Below are positions 49,521 through 60,611 of a DNA stretch of 64,000 nucleotides, in pieces (the stretch's first letter is position 1; every line of letters begins with the position of its first letter). The stretch comes from Aplectana chamaeleonis (taxonomy: Eukaryota; Nematoda; Chromadorea; Rhabditida; Cosmocercidae), in assembly GCA_029168955.1 (NCBI GenBank), contig JAPDOI010000121.1:620001-684000 (forward strand), written 5' to 3'. Both the position numbers and the translations under genes were made by a program. Below the pieces are notes generated by a model. That model did no database searches and was not told the origin of the DNA. It was given only the letters and a program-made list of their open reading frames with translations.

Positions 49521-49936
49521 CTAGAAACAAGACATGAATCATACACGAACCACAAAAGAAAAAAACAAAGAAAACTGAGTGGGAGATCACAAAAACCAAC
49601 CCGCTGAACGTAGAACGCGCCGCGCCGCGACGCCAGGGGATCGTGTCGGGACCAGTTAAAAACCAGTAGGGCGCACTGCGTCTCTTGCTCTCTCACTAGA
49701 GCACAGCAGTCGCCCGGACTGCGACCGGACAGGGACCGTCGGTTGATTTTTCAACCGAACAGCAACCTCGGCCGCAATTTCAGCCTCGGCTGCTGTCCGG
49801 GCGGTGACGTCATAAGTGGGAGGAGCCGGTCCCGCTCCGAGCGGCCAAATGCCTGAGTTGATATGCGAGCGAAATTGCCATTTTCTTGGGTGCCTTTAAA
49901 ATTTTGAAACGCACTGTATATATATTTTAGTAAATT

Positions 49937-50092
<156 letters not shown>

Positions 50093-50308
50093 TATGTATG
50101 TATGTATGTATGTATGTATGTATGTATGTATGTATGTATGTATGTATGTATGTATGTATGTATGTATGTATGTATGTATGTATGTATGTATGTATGTATG
50201 TATGTATGTATGTATGTATGTATGTATGTATGTATGTATGTATGTATGTATGTATGTATGTATGTATGTATGTATGTATGTATGTATGTATGTATGTATG
50301 TATGCATG
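50093..50308 (+). repeat. (TATG)n microsatellite, upstream block
   Basis: About 53 TATG units directly upstream of the RTE family 1 copy. The same unit forms the 3' tail of that element. Confidence 0.98.
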
Positions 50309-50325
50309 TGGGGGTGTGTATACAA

Positions 50326-50407
50326 GTCTGTTGGTACCTGCTCGTTGGTGCCCCTGCTTCTACTGAACCCAGCAGACGTTTGAGTGTACACAGGGAACGT
50401 TCGAGCG
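50326..50407 (+). ncRNA. Candidate HDV-like self-cleaving ribozyme at the RTE 5' end
   Basis: GTCTGTTGG (50326-50334) can pair with CCAGCAGAC (50369-50377, one G-U), as P1. TGCTCG (50339-50344) can pair with CGAGCG (50402-50407), as P2. The order P1, P2, P1', P2' is the HDV pseudoknot topology. RTE elements elsewhere are known to start with such ribozymes. P3, P4 and the catalytic C could not be assigned by eye, so this is a hypothesis. Confidence 0.25.
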
Positions 50408-50430
50408 ATATAGCGTGCACAACTATATCG
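50403..50430 (+). repeat. Leader hairpin of RTE family 1
   Basis: GCGATATAG pairs with CTATATCGC around a 9-10-nt loop. It is preserved in copy 1 near 1670-1696, where the truncation falls. Confidence 0.7.
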
Positions 50431-50522
50431 CGAAAGTATCCCACACATTGCATAAAGGTGTTGCCGTCCGGCACACTAAGACCCCTGGTTCATAACACCT
50501 TAGGATCCGTACCTAAGGAGTC

Positions 50523-53500
50523 ATGGAGTCTTTGGCCACAAGCCAAAATTTCGCCACCCTGAACTGTCGATCGCTCTCGAGTGATATCCAAAAAACTGCG
50601 CTATCCAGACTTCTGAGCTATTTCCATGCACCGTTTGCTGCTTTGCAGGAAACCCGCCTCAAGGATAGACCTGTCATCAGCGTCGGAGAGTACACCATCT
50701 ACTGCGGTAACGCTGACGATAGGAGAGTGGGAGGCTGTGCAATAGCTGTAAGGAAGGATTTCAATGGTATGGTCAAGGAGTTTGGCTCAACGTCGTGCCG
50801 GAACGCATTCGTACGACTGCGGGATCACAGAGGATTCAATCTGTGGATAGTGAGTGCTCATGCGCCCACTGAAACCGCCGAAGACAATTCGAAGGATGCG
50901 TTTTATGAGGAACTCAATACGTTGCTGGCCAGGATACCTTGTCAACATGCTGTGGTCGCGGGAATCGACGCAAACGCGAAGATGGGACTTGATCAGGAAT
51001 CCGAAGTACTCGGTAAATGGTTCTACCCAGTGGAGCAAATATCGGACCATGGCTACCGCCTTGTCGACTTTTGTGAACGCAGTGGTCTGATTATTGCATC
51101 GACAGTCAAGAGGAATCATCGCCGCCATCAGCTTACGTGGCAGGGACCAACCCAGCTATCTCCAGAAGAGCAGCGGAAGCGGAAGATGACAGCTTTGAAA
51201 CTACAGCTTGACTATGTCCTGACGAGGAATATTCCAGTATCGGACATTCGAAGATCTAGAGCTGTGTGGGATGTCGCATTCGATTCGGATCACCGTCCTG
51301 TTCTGTTGAACTTCATTGCGAGGATTCATAAGAGGAAGCGAGGGGCTCAGCCTCTCCAGAGGATTGACATGACAAGTCTCAGGGATGAAGAATGCAGAAG
51401 GAAATTCCGACAACGTGTTTCTGTTCGTATTGGAGTACGGACTAAGAAGAAACTTCGCGACGCGGACTCTTTCTTCAAGTGCATCCAGGACGCTTCGAAA
51501 GAGGCACTCCCGGTTGTACAGCCAAAGAAGAAGTTCGCCTACGTCTCAGAAGAAACAACATCTACCTACAACAGAGTATGTGCTCTCCGAACTGCAGGAA
51601 ACTTCGTGGAGGAGAAGCGTCTGAGGAGGAAGTTGCGTCGGCAGCTTCAAAGTGACCGCGAACGAGAGTGGACGTGTATAGCTTAGGAGTTCGAGAAGGC
51701 TTGGGAGGAGAAGAACCCGAAGAAAGCCTACACGTTGCTGCGACAGTATAGCGGGAAGATGAAGAGATGTTCTCCTGTCCTGAACACTACCAATGGAGTT
51801 GCAGTTGGTGATGCGACGCTGCCAATATGGAAGGATTACTCCAGTTCACTACTGAATCGTCCAGCGCCATCAGTACTTGAGCTCCCGCATGTTCAGAGAG
51901 CACATTACGATGTCAGTGAGGAACCGCCGACTGAGTCTGAAGTTTTGGATTGTGTCCGGAAAATGAAGAATGGAAAGGCAGGTGGAGATGACAACATCAC
52001 TGCTGAAATGCTGAAAGCTCTTCCTCTGTCTGGGATTTGTGAAATGACCAACACCATCCGTACCATATGGATGAGCGAAAGGATACCCGATTCGTGGAAA
52101 CATGCGATCATCGTACCTCTTCACAAAAAGCTATCCGTCACGGGTCCTAAGAACTACAGAGGAATCTCTCTACTTCGTGTCATGTACAAGGTTTTGGAAC
52201 GTATCATTCTCGAGCGACTTATCAAACATCGTGAAGGAACGACCAGAGATGAGCAAGCCGGTTTTCGACCTGGAAGATCGACCATCGACCAAGTGTTCGT
52301 CGTGAGAAGAGTAATCGAATCGTGGCAGCGGTACTCGAAGCCATTACAGCTTGCTTTTTTGGGCTTTGAAGCCGCGTTCGACTCTCCTGATCGTTATCGA
52401 TTGCTCAATGCTCTGCGAGCAGATGGAGTCCCGGAAAAGTATGTTCGGTTAATCGAGGACATGAACAAATTAACAACAGCAGCAGCTCGTACACCTGTCG
52501 GATTTACGTCAGCTTTCCAGGTGAAAACAGGAGTAAGGCAAGGAGCCGTTGCAGGACCTTTTCTTTTCAACTTCGCCGTTGATGACATCATGCGTAGAGT
52601 TGCAGAACAGTTTCCTGCGGATGTGATCCTAACATCATCAGGACACTCCCTTGTCGACCTGGAGTACGCCGACGACATTGTGTTATTTGCTGAAAACAAC
52701 GCAAAAGTACAAAGGATTTTGAACCTCGTTTCGAAGTATGCCGCAGCCTATGGACTTCGTCTTCGTCCCGACAAATGCAAGCAGATGTGGGTCTCTCAGA
52801 GGCCTTCAACGGGAGTTTGTGTGGACGGACAACGTATCGAACTGGTTGACGATTTCCGTTATTTGGGCTGTTTGCTGAAGAACGATGGTAGGTATGCAGC
52901 GGATATTCGACAACGATGTGCGAAAGCTACGTCTGCATTTAATTCTCTAACCAAGTGTTTGTGGTCTACCACCATCGCGAAGGAAGTCAAGTTGCGCGTC
53001 TACCTATCCGCTATTCGCCCTATCATGATGTACGGATCGGAGACGTGGGCAGCACCGAGGACGCAGATGGAAAGGTTGGATTGCACGGAGAGGAAGCTTT
53101 TTAGGCGTTTGCTTGGATATTTCTGGCCGCGTGTATGCCATAACGAAGGCCTTTACAAGGAAATCGACGCAGTACATCAACGCTTGACACGAGGGAGGTG
53201 CCAGCACCTCCCAACGCCATCTCAAGCAGCAATGGAAAGTCGACTTCGACTGCTCGGACATATACTAAGAAGAACGCCGGATCGTCTCGTACAACACGCT
53301 TTAAGAATGCTTCCGAATTCTGTCTGGAAACGGCCACCTGGGCGTAGGCGAAAGTTCTGGACGGATGTGGTTAAAGAGGATTTAAAGTCACTCGGCATCT
53401 AAAGACAGTTCAGGCGCGATGTTTCGTTTCGCAGGAAATGGAATAGTGACAGCTGGATGAAATGTGTTCAAATTGTGGCTGAAAACCGTGAAAAATGGAC

Positions 53501-53546
53501 TCGGCTGACTACTAGGACGGCACACCTCGGTGAAGATGCGGAATGA
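50523..53546 (+). pseudogene. RTE endonuclease-reverse transcriptase, two stops and a lost catalytic Asp
   Basis: A single frame of 1007 codons starting with ATG at 50523 (MESLATSQNFATLNCRSLSS). The endonuclease has N14, E43, D149/N151, D230 and D256-H257 (SDHRP). The RT has LHKK, NYRGISLL, QAGFRPGRSTIDQ, motif A, GVRQGAVAGPFLFNF and YADD at residues 715-718. A TAG at 51684-51686 (codon 388) replaces what is Lys in copy 1. A TAA at 53400-53402 precedes a 48-codon C-terminal segment with NREKWTRL that is still open to 53546. Motif A reads AFLGFEAAFDS: residue 614 (GGC at 52362) is Gly where RTs have the metal-binding Asp. The frame is otherwise intact, so the copy is young but dead. Confidence 0.93.
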
Positions 53547-53588
53547 CCGCGTCAGGCGAAAGCCAACCGATTAAGTCAGTAAGTCAAG

Positions 53589-53663
53589 TATGTATGTATG
53601 TATGTATGTATGTATGTATGTATGTATGTATGTATGTATGTATGTATGTATGTATGTATGTAT
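53589..53663 (+). repeat. (TATG)n tail of RTE family 1
   Basis: About 18 units directly follow AAGTCAGTAAGTCAAG of the 3' UTR. Confidence 0.9.
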
Positions 53664-53696
53664 CCTCCCTTTCCCCGCTACTTGCACTTTTCTGTA

Positions 53697-53780
53697 TCCA
53701 CAATCATAGAAGCGGTGTGGTATGTTGAGAATGATTTCTGCATTTTCGTAGTTGAAATTTGAAAAACAACCGCTTCATAT
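53697..53780. repeat. Fragment of palindromic MITE family of 40591-40742
   Basis: ACAATCATAGAAGCGG, GAGAATGATT, GTTGAA and AAACAACCGCTTC follow the centre of that palindrome. Confidence 0.6.
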
Positions 53781-53828
53781 GTATGATAATAGGAGTGCGA
53801 GTAACGAGGGAAATGTATGTAATAATAA

Positions 53829-54063
53829 TGTATGTATGTATGTATGTGTGTATGTGTGAGTGTATGTATGTATGTATGTATGTATGTATGTATGTATGTT
53901 TGTATGTATGTATGTATGTATGTATGTATGTATGTATGTATGTATGTATGTATGTATGTATGTATGTATGTATGTATGTATGTATGTATGTATGTATGTA
54001 TGTATGTATGTATGTATGTATGTGTGTATGTATGTATGTATGTATGTATGTATGTATGTATGT
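53829..54063 (+). repeat. (TATG)n microsatellite, downstream block
   Basis: About 58 units with rare changes (TGTG, TTTG). Confidence 0.98.
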
Positions 54064-54116
54064 GTTTGTTTGACCGTTTATTCGGCTTGACTTTCAAGAT
54101 GGGCGACCTAACGGGT

Positions 54117-56063
54117 AAGGACTCAAGAGCGCGCAGAACGCCGTAGAAAGTGCGTGGGTTTCAAGTGGGATTCCGCAAGAAGCCGCAGAAAGTGTGCGGG
54201 ATCCGAGTGGGAGTGAGCGAGACGCCGTAGAAAATGTGCAGGACGACGTAGAGAGCGTGCAAGACCCAAGGGAGTGCACAGTAGGAAGTGTGCGGGGCCC
54301 GAAGGACAGTGCGCCGGACGCCGTAGAAAATGTGTGGGACCCGAATGCGAGTGCGCCGGACGCCGAAGAAAGTGTGCGGGAGCTAAGTGGGAGTGCGCAG
54401 GACGCTACAGAAAGTGTGGGGCCCAAGGTAGAACGCGACGGACGCCGTAGAAAGTGTGCGGGACCCAAGTAGGAGTGCGCAGGACGTCGTAGAAACTGTG
54501 CAGGACCACAGGTAGAGTGCGCTGGACGCCGTAGAAAGTGTGTTGGACCCAAATGCGAGTGCGACTGACGCCGTAGAAAGTGTGTGGGACCCAAATGCGA
54601 GTGCGCCGGAAGCCATAGAAAGTGTGTGGTAGCTAAGTGGGAGTGCGCAGGACGCTATAGAAAGTGTGGGGACCCAAAGAAGAGTGCGACGGACGCCGTA
54701 GAAAGTGTGCGGGACTCAAGTGGGAGTGCGCGGGACGTCGTAGGAAGTGTGCGGGACCCAAGTGGGAGTGCGCCGGACGCGGTAGAAAATGTGTGTGACC
54801 CGAATGCGAGTGCGCCGGACGCCGAAGAATGTGTGCGGAACCCAAGGTAGAGTGCGCCGGACGCCATAGAAAATGTGTGGGACCCAAGGTAGAGTACGCC
54901 GGACGCCGTGGAAAGTGTGTGGGACCCAAGGTCGAGTGCGCCGGACGACGTAGAAGGTGTGTGGGACCCAAACGCGAATGCGGCGGACGCCGTAGAAAGT
55001 GTGCGGGATCCAAGTGGGAGTGCGCGGGACGTCGTAGGAAGTGTGTGGGACTCAAATTCGAGTGCGCCGGTTGCCGTAGAAAGTGTGTGGTAGCTAAGTG
55101 GGAGTGCGCAGGACGCTATAGAAAGTGTGGGGACCCAAAGTAGAGTGCGACGGACGCCGTAGAAAGTGTGCGGGACTCACGTGGGAGTGCGCGGGACGTC
55201 GTAGGAAGTGTGCGGGACCCAAGTGGGAGTGCGCCGGACGCCGTAGAAAATGTGTGTGACCCGAATGCGAGTGCGCCGGACGCCGAAGAATGTGTACGGA
55301 ACCCAAGGTAGAGTGCGCCGGACGCCATAGAAAATGTGTGGGACCCAAGGTAGAGTACGCCGGACGCCGTGGAAAGTGTGTGGGACCCAAGGTCGAGTGC
55401 GCCGGACGACGTAGAAGGTGTGTGGGACCCAAACGCGAATGCGGCGGACGCCGTAGAAAGTGTGCGGGACCCAAGTGGGAGTGCGCGGGACGTCGTAGGA
55501 AGTGTGCGGGACCCGAGTGGGAGTGCGCGGAACGTCGTAGGAAGTGTGTGGGACTCAAATTCGAGTGCGCCGGTTGCCGTAGAAAGTGTGTGGGACCCAA
55601 GGTAGAGTACGCCGGACGCCGTAGAAAGTGTGTGGGACCCAAGGTCGAGTGCGCCGGACGACGTAGAAAGTGTGTGGGACCCAAGGTCGAGTGCGCCGGA
55701 CGACGTAGAAAGTGTGTGGGACCCAAACGCGAATGCGGCGGACGCCGTAGAAAGTGTGTGGGACTCAAATTCGAGTGCGCCGGTTGCCGTAGAAAGTGTG
55801 TGGCACCCAAGGTCGAGTGCGCCGGACGACGTAGAAAGTGTGTGGGACCGAAACGCGAATGCGCCGGACGCCGTAGAAAGTGTGCGGGACCCAAGTGGGA
55901 GTGCGCCGGACGCCGTAGAAAGTGTGTGGGACCCAAGGTAGAGTGCGTCGGACGCCGTAGAAAGTATGTGGGACCCAAGGTAGAGTGCGCCGGACGCCGT
56001 AGAAAGTGTGTGTGACCTAAGGTAGAGTGCGCCGCACGCCGTAGAAAGTGTGAGGGACCGAAG
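54117..56063. repeat. 42-bp minisatellite B, about 46 copies
   Basis: The unit reads approximately GTGTGGGACCCAAGGTAGAG, then TGCGCCGGACGCCGTAGAAA, with two linking bases. Variants of the middle (AAGTGGGAG, AATGCGAG, ATTCGAG) alternate. A block near 54630 recurs near 55091, an offset of 461 bp (11 units less one base). Four overlapping frames stay open: plus 55290-56015 (Cys/Arg-rich), plus 55369-55605, minus 55094-55978 (294 codons) and minus 55116-56084 (322 codons, Ser/Thr/Ala-rich). None can be supported as a gene. Confidence 0.97.
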
Positions 56064-56230
56064 AGGGTGAGGGCAGAACTTCAAAATCGTTTTGTACGTC
56101 TATAAGAGAGTGTATACCACCCCTTTCTTCACGCCCCCCCCCCACCTTAACCACTCATTTCAACTGCTTAGCTCTTTATATGCATTAACCTTCCTAAATC
56201 GGGTTTGTATACGATGGGAATATGATTTAA

Positions 56231-56773
56231 AGGCAGTGGTCGCGATAAAATATGATTGTCTTCTTTTCTTCTCTAGACCCTTTTCTGGGTTTAGAGTAGA
56301 GACCTATGAGAAAAACTCGCGAAAACCCGCTGTTTTGGCCCTAATTTGAAGCCTGAACTTTCTTGTCTTTTGATGGAGGACGAGCCCACTCCACATCATC
56401 GGCAGCGATGATCTCTGATATCAAGAACATCAGCTGGCTTGAAATTGAATTTCAATCAATGAACATTATCCGTCGGACGCATCTAGTCAAAAATACTGAC
56501 TGAAGTGCTTGCTTTCATTGGTCAACTCTTTTCATTACGCAAATTTTGATTTATTTCTTCCTCTGAATGTCGATGATTTTTGACTGCTCAGCATGATACC
56601 GCGATCTTTTTTTGCTGCGCTGTGCACGTGTGCACGAACTGGCTTCTTTGGGGCCTAGAAACTCTAATTCTAGCCCGTTTTTCAACGTGCTACATTCATA
56701 CTTTTCAGCTGTTTTCTATCTAAGCTGATTTTTATAGTTTTTTAGATTACGTTTTTTATCGTGACCACTGCCT
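56231..56773. mobile_element. TTAA MITE, long subfamily copy 2, 543 bp
   Basis: TTAA (56227-56230) then AGGCAGTGGTCGCGATAAAA. The right end ATCGTGACCACTGCCT then TTAA (56774-56777). The target duplication is perfect. The interior matches 35265-35794. Confidence 0.95.
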
Positions 56774-56878
56774 TTAATCAAAATATGCATCCAGGAAACA
56801 CAAACATCATTATACTTCATTTGGAAATAAAAGTAGCGGGGTGTCGGTTGGTCATGGAGGAGTTTACTAAACCTCATA

Positions 56879-57209
56879 TCCCGTTTCGTTTCCCGTTCCG
56901 TAAGTTTCGTTTCGTTTAAAAAATTACGAAACGGTAACGGGGTAAGAAATGGGAAACGGGGTAAACGGAACGTGCGAAACCGTTCGGAAATCGTTTCCCA
57001 TTTCGTAAGTTTCGTTTCGTTAAAAAATTTACGAAACGGTAACGGGGTATGAAACGGGAAACGGGGTAAACGGAACGTACGAAACCGTTCGGAAATCGTT
57101 TCCCGTTTCGTAAGTTTCGTTTCGTTTAAAAATTTACGAAACGGTAACGGGGTACGAAACGGGAAACGGGGTAAACGGAAACGGGTACGAGACGGGAAAC
57201 GAAACGGGG
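56879..57209. repeat. Self-complementary CGTTTCG/CGAAACG satellite, 105-bp period
   Basis: CGTTCGGAAATCGTTTCCC at 56981 recurs at 57086. About three units. Each holds GTAAGTTTCGTTTCGTT and the inverse ACGAAACGGTAACGGGG. The block begins CCCGTTTCGTTTCCCGT and ends with the inverse, so the whole array is one foldback. Confidence 0.9.
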
Positions 57210-57217
57210 TGAATGGG

Positions 57218-57279
57218 TTTGTATTTGTAGCAAAACTATGTATGTAACTAGCAAAACATAGTTTTGCTACAAATACAAA
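57218..57279. repeat. Perfect 23-bp-arm hairpin
   Basis: TTTGTATTTGTAGCAAAACT.. at 57218-57240 pairs fully with 57257-57279 around a 16-nt loop. Confidence 0.97.
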
Positions 57280-58192
57280 ATGCGGTCACAACCAGCTCTT
57301 CAGAAAAAAAGGTGATTTACAGAGTTAAACACTAACTACTGGAACTGTGTATTATTGAGTGGTCGAACTAACAAAGGCTCAAACTTGAACTTGTCCTGAG
57401 CTCTTTGATTAAAATGGCTGCCGTAACACGAGAAGAGAACCAAGTCCATGTACTACTGTATGTATACTGACCTTTTGTATACTGGAAGTCGACTGCTCAG
57501 TATAGATTCATAGCTCCTTCAGTTTTCTTTTCTCGATCCAGTCCGTTTTCGGCACTATCCATTTATCGAGCTTATGAACGTTTGACTTTCGAACGTGTTC
57601 CAAATTCTTTTTTTTTTCGACTTTTCGGTTTTCGAAAATTTTCAAAACTTAACATAATCGATTATCCGACTTTCAACATAGTCATTTTCAAAAACCGATC
57701 CTGAATATTCGGGGCGGAGCAATATTTACAGCATAGTCAAATCCCAAATGGTGTGCTCTCTATCGAGGGGCGTGTCACTTTGTCGAATACTCACGTATTT
57801 GATGCCAAGTAATTCTCGACTTTGAAAACAACGTACCGTTTTTCTCCGTCACAAAAAATGAGAAGTCAAATTCATCTTGTAGTGAGGGGCATTTCAACTA
57901 GACTTTTCGAATTGTCTTCGATGTTTTTTCAACTTGAGACACATTAGTCCCCATGGTTCAGAAACGAAGATCTAGGCTCGCTGCTCCATGGTTAAGAGAC
58001 AAAGATCCATGCTTGCTGCTTCACCTCTGAAGCAGTGAGCCCAGTGTTTTTCTACAAAATTGGTAACCTTACCCCCTTTAGTCACCTCTGGGCAATCGAT
58101 GACCACGCAAAAGGATGAGAGAGCTCAACCACTCGATTCGGGTGCTTGGTCAATCTGATGATACTCGCGAACCTTTGAGCCGAACCGCGAAA
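57280..58192. other. Intergenic with a short direct repeat
   Basis: CCATGGTTCAGAAACGAAGA, then TCTAGGCTCGCTGCT, at about 57952 recurs in diverged form at about 57988. No gene. Confidence 0.5.
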
Positions 58193-58320
58193 GGTAGTTA
58201 TGCTTTGGCGTTTCTGTGCCACTGGCTTTAGCGGCAAGTCAACAGGTGAAATTTTGAAATTGAAAAATAGCAGACCTGCCGCCGGAGTTAGCGGAAGCGA
58301 AACGCCGCAGTATAACTAGG
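58193..58320. repeat. Foldback MITE, about 45-bp arms
   Basis: TAGTTATGCTTTGGCGTTT, then TTAGCGGCAAG, is inverted at the right as CTGCCGCCGGAGTTAGCGG, then AAACGCCGCAGTATAACTA. Confidence 0.8.
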
Positions 58321-60437
58321 GCCATAGGTAAGATAAAATTTGGTTTTTAGCAAAAGTTGGCATCGTTGATTTTCTTCTTTTCAAAGTGTAAAATTAAAAT
58401 TGATATTGGTCAATCATTAAAAGACCATGGCGCTTGTAATTATTCAATTTCTGCCAAACTGGGCTTTCTGTCTGTTGCTTTCAGAATAATTTTGCACATT
58501 CCTCTTACGTACTTGAATGAACACATATTCAAATGGTCCATTAGATTGAAAAACGAATAGAAGGAGACTCACGACAAAGCTACACAATGGAAGACCGAAC
58601 TTAGCGGACGAAATTCCTAACACAAAAAAGTAAGGGTTTTCTCCAATGACTCCATTTTGGTATGGCTGATTCGGGCGGATTGTTTTTGAGTGGATTTTTG
58701 TAAGGATTTGTGTGACTGATATCGGTGAGCGAATTTCTGGCTGATGGATGTGCAATCTGCAAGCCCTTGCGTGTTGATGCGCAATGCTATAAAACACACA
58801 ACAAACTCTCTTATCTCTAGTGGCAACTTCCTAGCAGATAACATCATCCCGCCTTTATGTTTGAAATTCTCGACATGACGACGCGTTTGTTTAAATATTC
58901 AGTGGAGAAAGGACAAGCAGCCAGTCAATCAGCACTGGGTATAAAACATATCGCGGGAGGTCGCTTGCAGAAAAGGAAGGATGGGAGAAATTGCTAAAAA
59001 AGAGCTGATGCTCCTAAATATTCACCTAACACAGAACATAATACTATTTCGGTAGCTGTTTTTTATGTGACTGAAACATTGCTTAAAAACCAGACCCGCA
59101 AAAAAAAGTTCACAGGTGACTTCCCCCGGCACTCTGAAGGGTAGAAGCGACATATTGGCCCGAGCGGTTTCTGTGCCGCGGGACAGTGGGGGTGGACGTG
59201 AAACTTTGAATTTTTTTCTAAAAAATTTTTTTTTAAAGAAATTTGGGGGTATCTGTGTAGGATCTACAAAAGTTTACAAATTTCTTGAAACGTTTTTCGT
59301 CCCAAAATTTTCAAAAAAAAGTCACCTACGAGGGAGCATGAAACTTTTGATATTCTACAAAAGTTTCGGTTACGATGCAGGCAGTCCACACTTAGCTCTG
59401 TCGACGCCTGGGGAAAGGCCTGCTTCACACTGGTCCCAGAGGGTTTTTAGGTGTCCGTAAATGGAATCAGAGGATTTCGAAAACCGCAAAAGGAAACGGT
59501 CAATGAGTCAATTGTGGGTTCGGGTTGATGAAGGCATGTTATGGCAACCATTAATTTCCGACTTTCTGGCCTTCCAAAAATCGATTTTGCTCATTTTCAG
59601 GGTTTACAGACTCGATTTCCAACTCCAGTGCGAGCATAATTTTGACCAAAAACTGAAATTTTATGTTCGAATTCTGGTTTTTTTCTCGGATTATACCTGG
59701 TTCTCCTTAATTTGCTATGATTTTCCTAGACCGCCGAAGCTTCAAGTTGAAAAAAGATAATAATTCGGAATGGGAGCTGACGGAGTTTTTTTCAATCGAG
59801 TTTCCGTCTGTATGTAAATGCGTAGAACTTCTGCTCTTGGTCACAACTCTGAGATTAACTGGTGCTATGTACCAATGCTATTGAATACATTAACAGTATA
59901 GAAAATTATAGAAAATCCAGTTTTAGTCAAAGAAAAAACCATTGAAATCACCCAATAAGTCGAGCCTTCTACAATTGCATCGTGAATTGTGACGCAGCTA
60001 TGTACATCATAATTGCTTCCGGCTGCTATATTCTACTTTTCAACTTGAAGTGTTCAGCTAGAACGAGTGGCAAACAAAAAGTCGAAAATTGATTTCTTCA
60101 GGTCGCAAGTGCACTTGACCTCAACTCGACTATCCGCGGTCAACTTTTCGAACATGTCCCAGTTCGACTCCAAATCAGTCGACAGACGAATGCTTATTGA
60201 AATTGATATGGATCTCGCTCGAAAGTGGAATGTTCGAAAGTCAAGTTTAAAATATGAAAGACGAGCCCATCAAAAAAATTTGGGCGGGCAAAGTATAGTC
60301 GCCAACTGTGTTGATGCCTACTGTCGCCTACTACGTATAGCTTAGCTTCCTCATTTTGAGCCGGTCGAAGTAAGGATTATCGGACCTATCATGTCAGCAT
60401 CTCCTTAAAAAATATAACATCACTGTTATATTTTGCC
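58321..60437. other. Intergenic, small hairpin at 60408-60434
   Basis: Several frames of 90-117 codons occur (58444-58797 minus, 59116-59460 plus, 60067-60345 plus), none with recognisable features. AAAATATAACATCACTGTTATATTTT at 60408-60434 is a hairpin. Confidence 0.4.
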
Positions 60438-60611
60438 ATGACCGACCGCTCCGCTGCTTGCTCCGCCCGGACTCATCGGGGCGAGATAGGCTTCACGTAC
60501 ATGCCGATCGTCCGCTTCACTGATGGCGACAAAAACCTTCTCGATCATTACTGGCGCGTGGTTCGTCGCGGCGTCAGGAACTGTGGTCCCCACGTCGCCC
60601 CTCTCTCCACG
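60438..60611 (+). CDS. Possible host first exon, unrecognised protein
   Basis: ATG at 60438 opens 58 codons (MTDRSAACSARTHRGEIGFT...) with a dense, protein-like mix of residues including VRFTDGDKNLLDHYWRVVRR. The frame ends right at CTCTCCAC|GTAAGTCG, a strong donor site at 60612, so the in-frame TAA would lie in the intron. The exon is GC-rich against AT-rich flanks. I do not recognise the protein and could not identify the next exon. The opposite strand is also open here. Low certainty. Confidence 0.25.

Larger units (their letters stand above)
44991..49852. mobile_element. 4.86-kb insertion with inverted ends, possibly Mutator-like, non-autonomous
   Basis: TGGCCGCTCGGAGCGG at the left and CCGCTCCGAGCGGCCA near 49847 at the right are inverted. 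Subterminal GACCGAGGTTGCTGTCCGGG-type words occur on both sides. Flanks CTCAGATGAT (44981-44990) and CTGAGTTGAT (49853-49862) agree at 8 of 10 positions, a possible 9-10-bp target duplication. No transposase was seen. It carries a 42-bp minisatellite, a palindrome and two foldbacks. Class assignment is inference. Confidence 0.6.
43450..49916 (+). mobile_element. Tc3-like IR/DR transposon, split by a 4.86-kb insertion
   Basis: TA (43448-43449) precedes CAGTGCGTTTCAAAATTATG and the inverted end CGCACTG at 49916 is followed by TA. Each arm has an outer repeat and an inner repeat (GTTTCAAAATTATAAAGGCAC) about 180 bp apart: 43450 and 43629 on the left, 44839 and 49893 on the right. Arm sequence between the repeats is homologous in inverted orientation. 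The right arm is interrupted at 44991-49852; without it the element is about 1.6 kb, the usual size of IR/DR Tc elements. It carries transposase remains. Confidence 0.9.
50326..53588 (+). mobile_element. RTE-like non-LTR retrotransposon family 1, nearly full length
   Basis: A 5' leader of about 197 bp, one long reading frame, a 3' UTR of only about 40 bp and a (TATG)n tail. Both flanks are (TATG)n, so the element may have inserted in such an array or been copied next to one. Copy 1 at 1-1697 shares the leader and the first half. Confidence 0.9.

Noticed and set aside
54100..54600. Common origin of minisatellites A and B
   Set aside because: Units share the period and a few words (AAG.TAG), but by eye they do not align beyond chance.
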